This document shows, piece by piece, positions 59,761 to 59,775 of a stretch of DNA of 59,775 nucleotides (position 1 is its first letter; each line of letters begins with the position of its first letter). Origin of the DNA: Candidatus Desulfofervidaceae bacterium (lineage in GTDB: Bacteria > Desulfobacterota > Desulfofervidia > Desulfofervidales > Desulfofervidaceae); assembly GCA_027064585.1 (NCBI GenBank), contig JAMOPI010000009.1, forward strand, positions 1 through 59,775, in the 5' to 3' direction. The notes under the pieces are model-generated. The model worked only from the letters and a program-made list of their open reading frames with translations. It was not told the DNA's origin and made no database searches. A program made the position numbers and the translations under genes.

Positions 59761-59775
59761 TGGGTTACTTAAAAA

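Overview
The window looks like a chromosomal segment of an AT-rich, Gram-negative, anaerobic, probably thermophilic sulfate-reducer-type bacterium (Desulfobacterota or Thermodesulfobacteria-like; a Desulfofervidus-type lineage would fit). Evidence for this is a tetraheme cytochrome c3, a 2[4Fe-4S] ferredoxin, an MvhD electron-transfer subunit whose frame continues through a UGA codon, HypA/HypB nickel-hydrogenase maturation proteins, several oxygen-sensitive radical-SAM enzymes, LpxC and Lnt (outer-membrane lipid A and lipoproteins) and an inositol-1-phosphate synthase. The lineage is inferred from gene content; no 16S rRNA or other marker is present. I saw no rRNA, tRNA or CRISPR array.

Layout. 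1-4.5 kb: cytochrome c3, an ATP-grasp protein, then a tightly overlapping minus-strand operon (rlmB, a B12-binding radical SAM protein, and an unusual regulator combining RNAP alpha-CTD-like, sigma-4-like and XRE domains). 4.5-12.5 kb: tsaC, an enlarged clpB and radA, separated by non-coding mobile-element debris (a 0.8 kb element with ~94 bp inverted ends, and a GC-rich core found three times in the window), then a broken IS3 transposase and an AbiEii-type toxin pair. 12.5-17.3 kb: aroK, nadX-nadA (NAD synthesis from aspartate without nadB), hypA-hypB and a SemiSWEET gene. 17.4-18.5 kb: the GC-richer fossil of a DarT-DarG toxin-antitoxin locus. 18.5-24.3 kb: the phosphate regulon pstC-pstA-pstB-phoU-phoB-phoR behind a PHO box, without pstS. 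24.4-25.3 kb: an IS1380/IS3 remnant, an inverted near-copy of the one at 11.2 kb.

25.3-41.9 kb is mostly housekeeping: cspA, prfB (with a programmed +1 frameshift), lnt, an ABC-2 exporter, a PflA-like radical SAM protein, a second ATP-grasp protein, RNase R, the MvhD gene, a SAM hydrolase, purB, mobB/mobA with a PIN toxin-antitoxin pair between them, and lpxC. 41.9-47.4 kb encodes an acetyl-CoA-carboxylase-type system: biotin carboxylase, an alpha-beta fused carboxyltransferase, a two-domain carrier-like protein and a biotin ligase, interrupted by a frameshifted antitoxin. 47.4-51.3 kb holds two PilT-type ATPases, a degenerate receiver and an HD-GYP protein with a degenerate receiver, which together suggest pilus retraction under c-di-GMP control. 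51.3-59.6 kb (minus strand) carries oppD/oppF-type ATPases with tldD, a ferredoxin, a 302 bp MITE with perfect 15 bp inverted repeats and a 10 bp target duplication, small membrane proteins, inositol-phosphate synthase, a phosphoesterase, an Elp3-like radical SAM protein and RNase III.

The most unusual items are the triple-domain transcription factor, the UGA-containing MvhD gene, the alpha-beta fused carboxylase cluster with its two-hammerhead carrier, the paired degenerate receivers behind pilT, and a family of non-autonomous elements sharing a GC-rich core and the short motif CAAAATCCGYRATTG. The last is the best candidate for an undescribed system.
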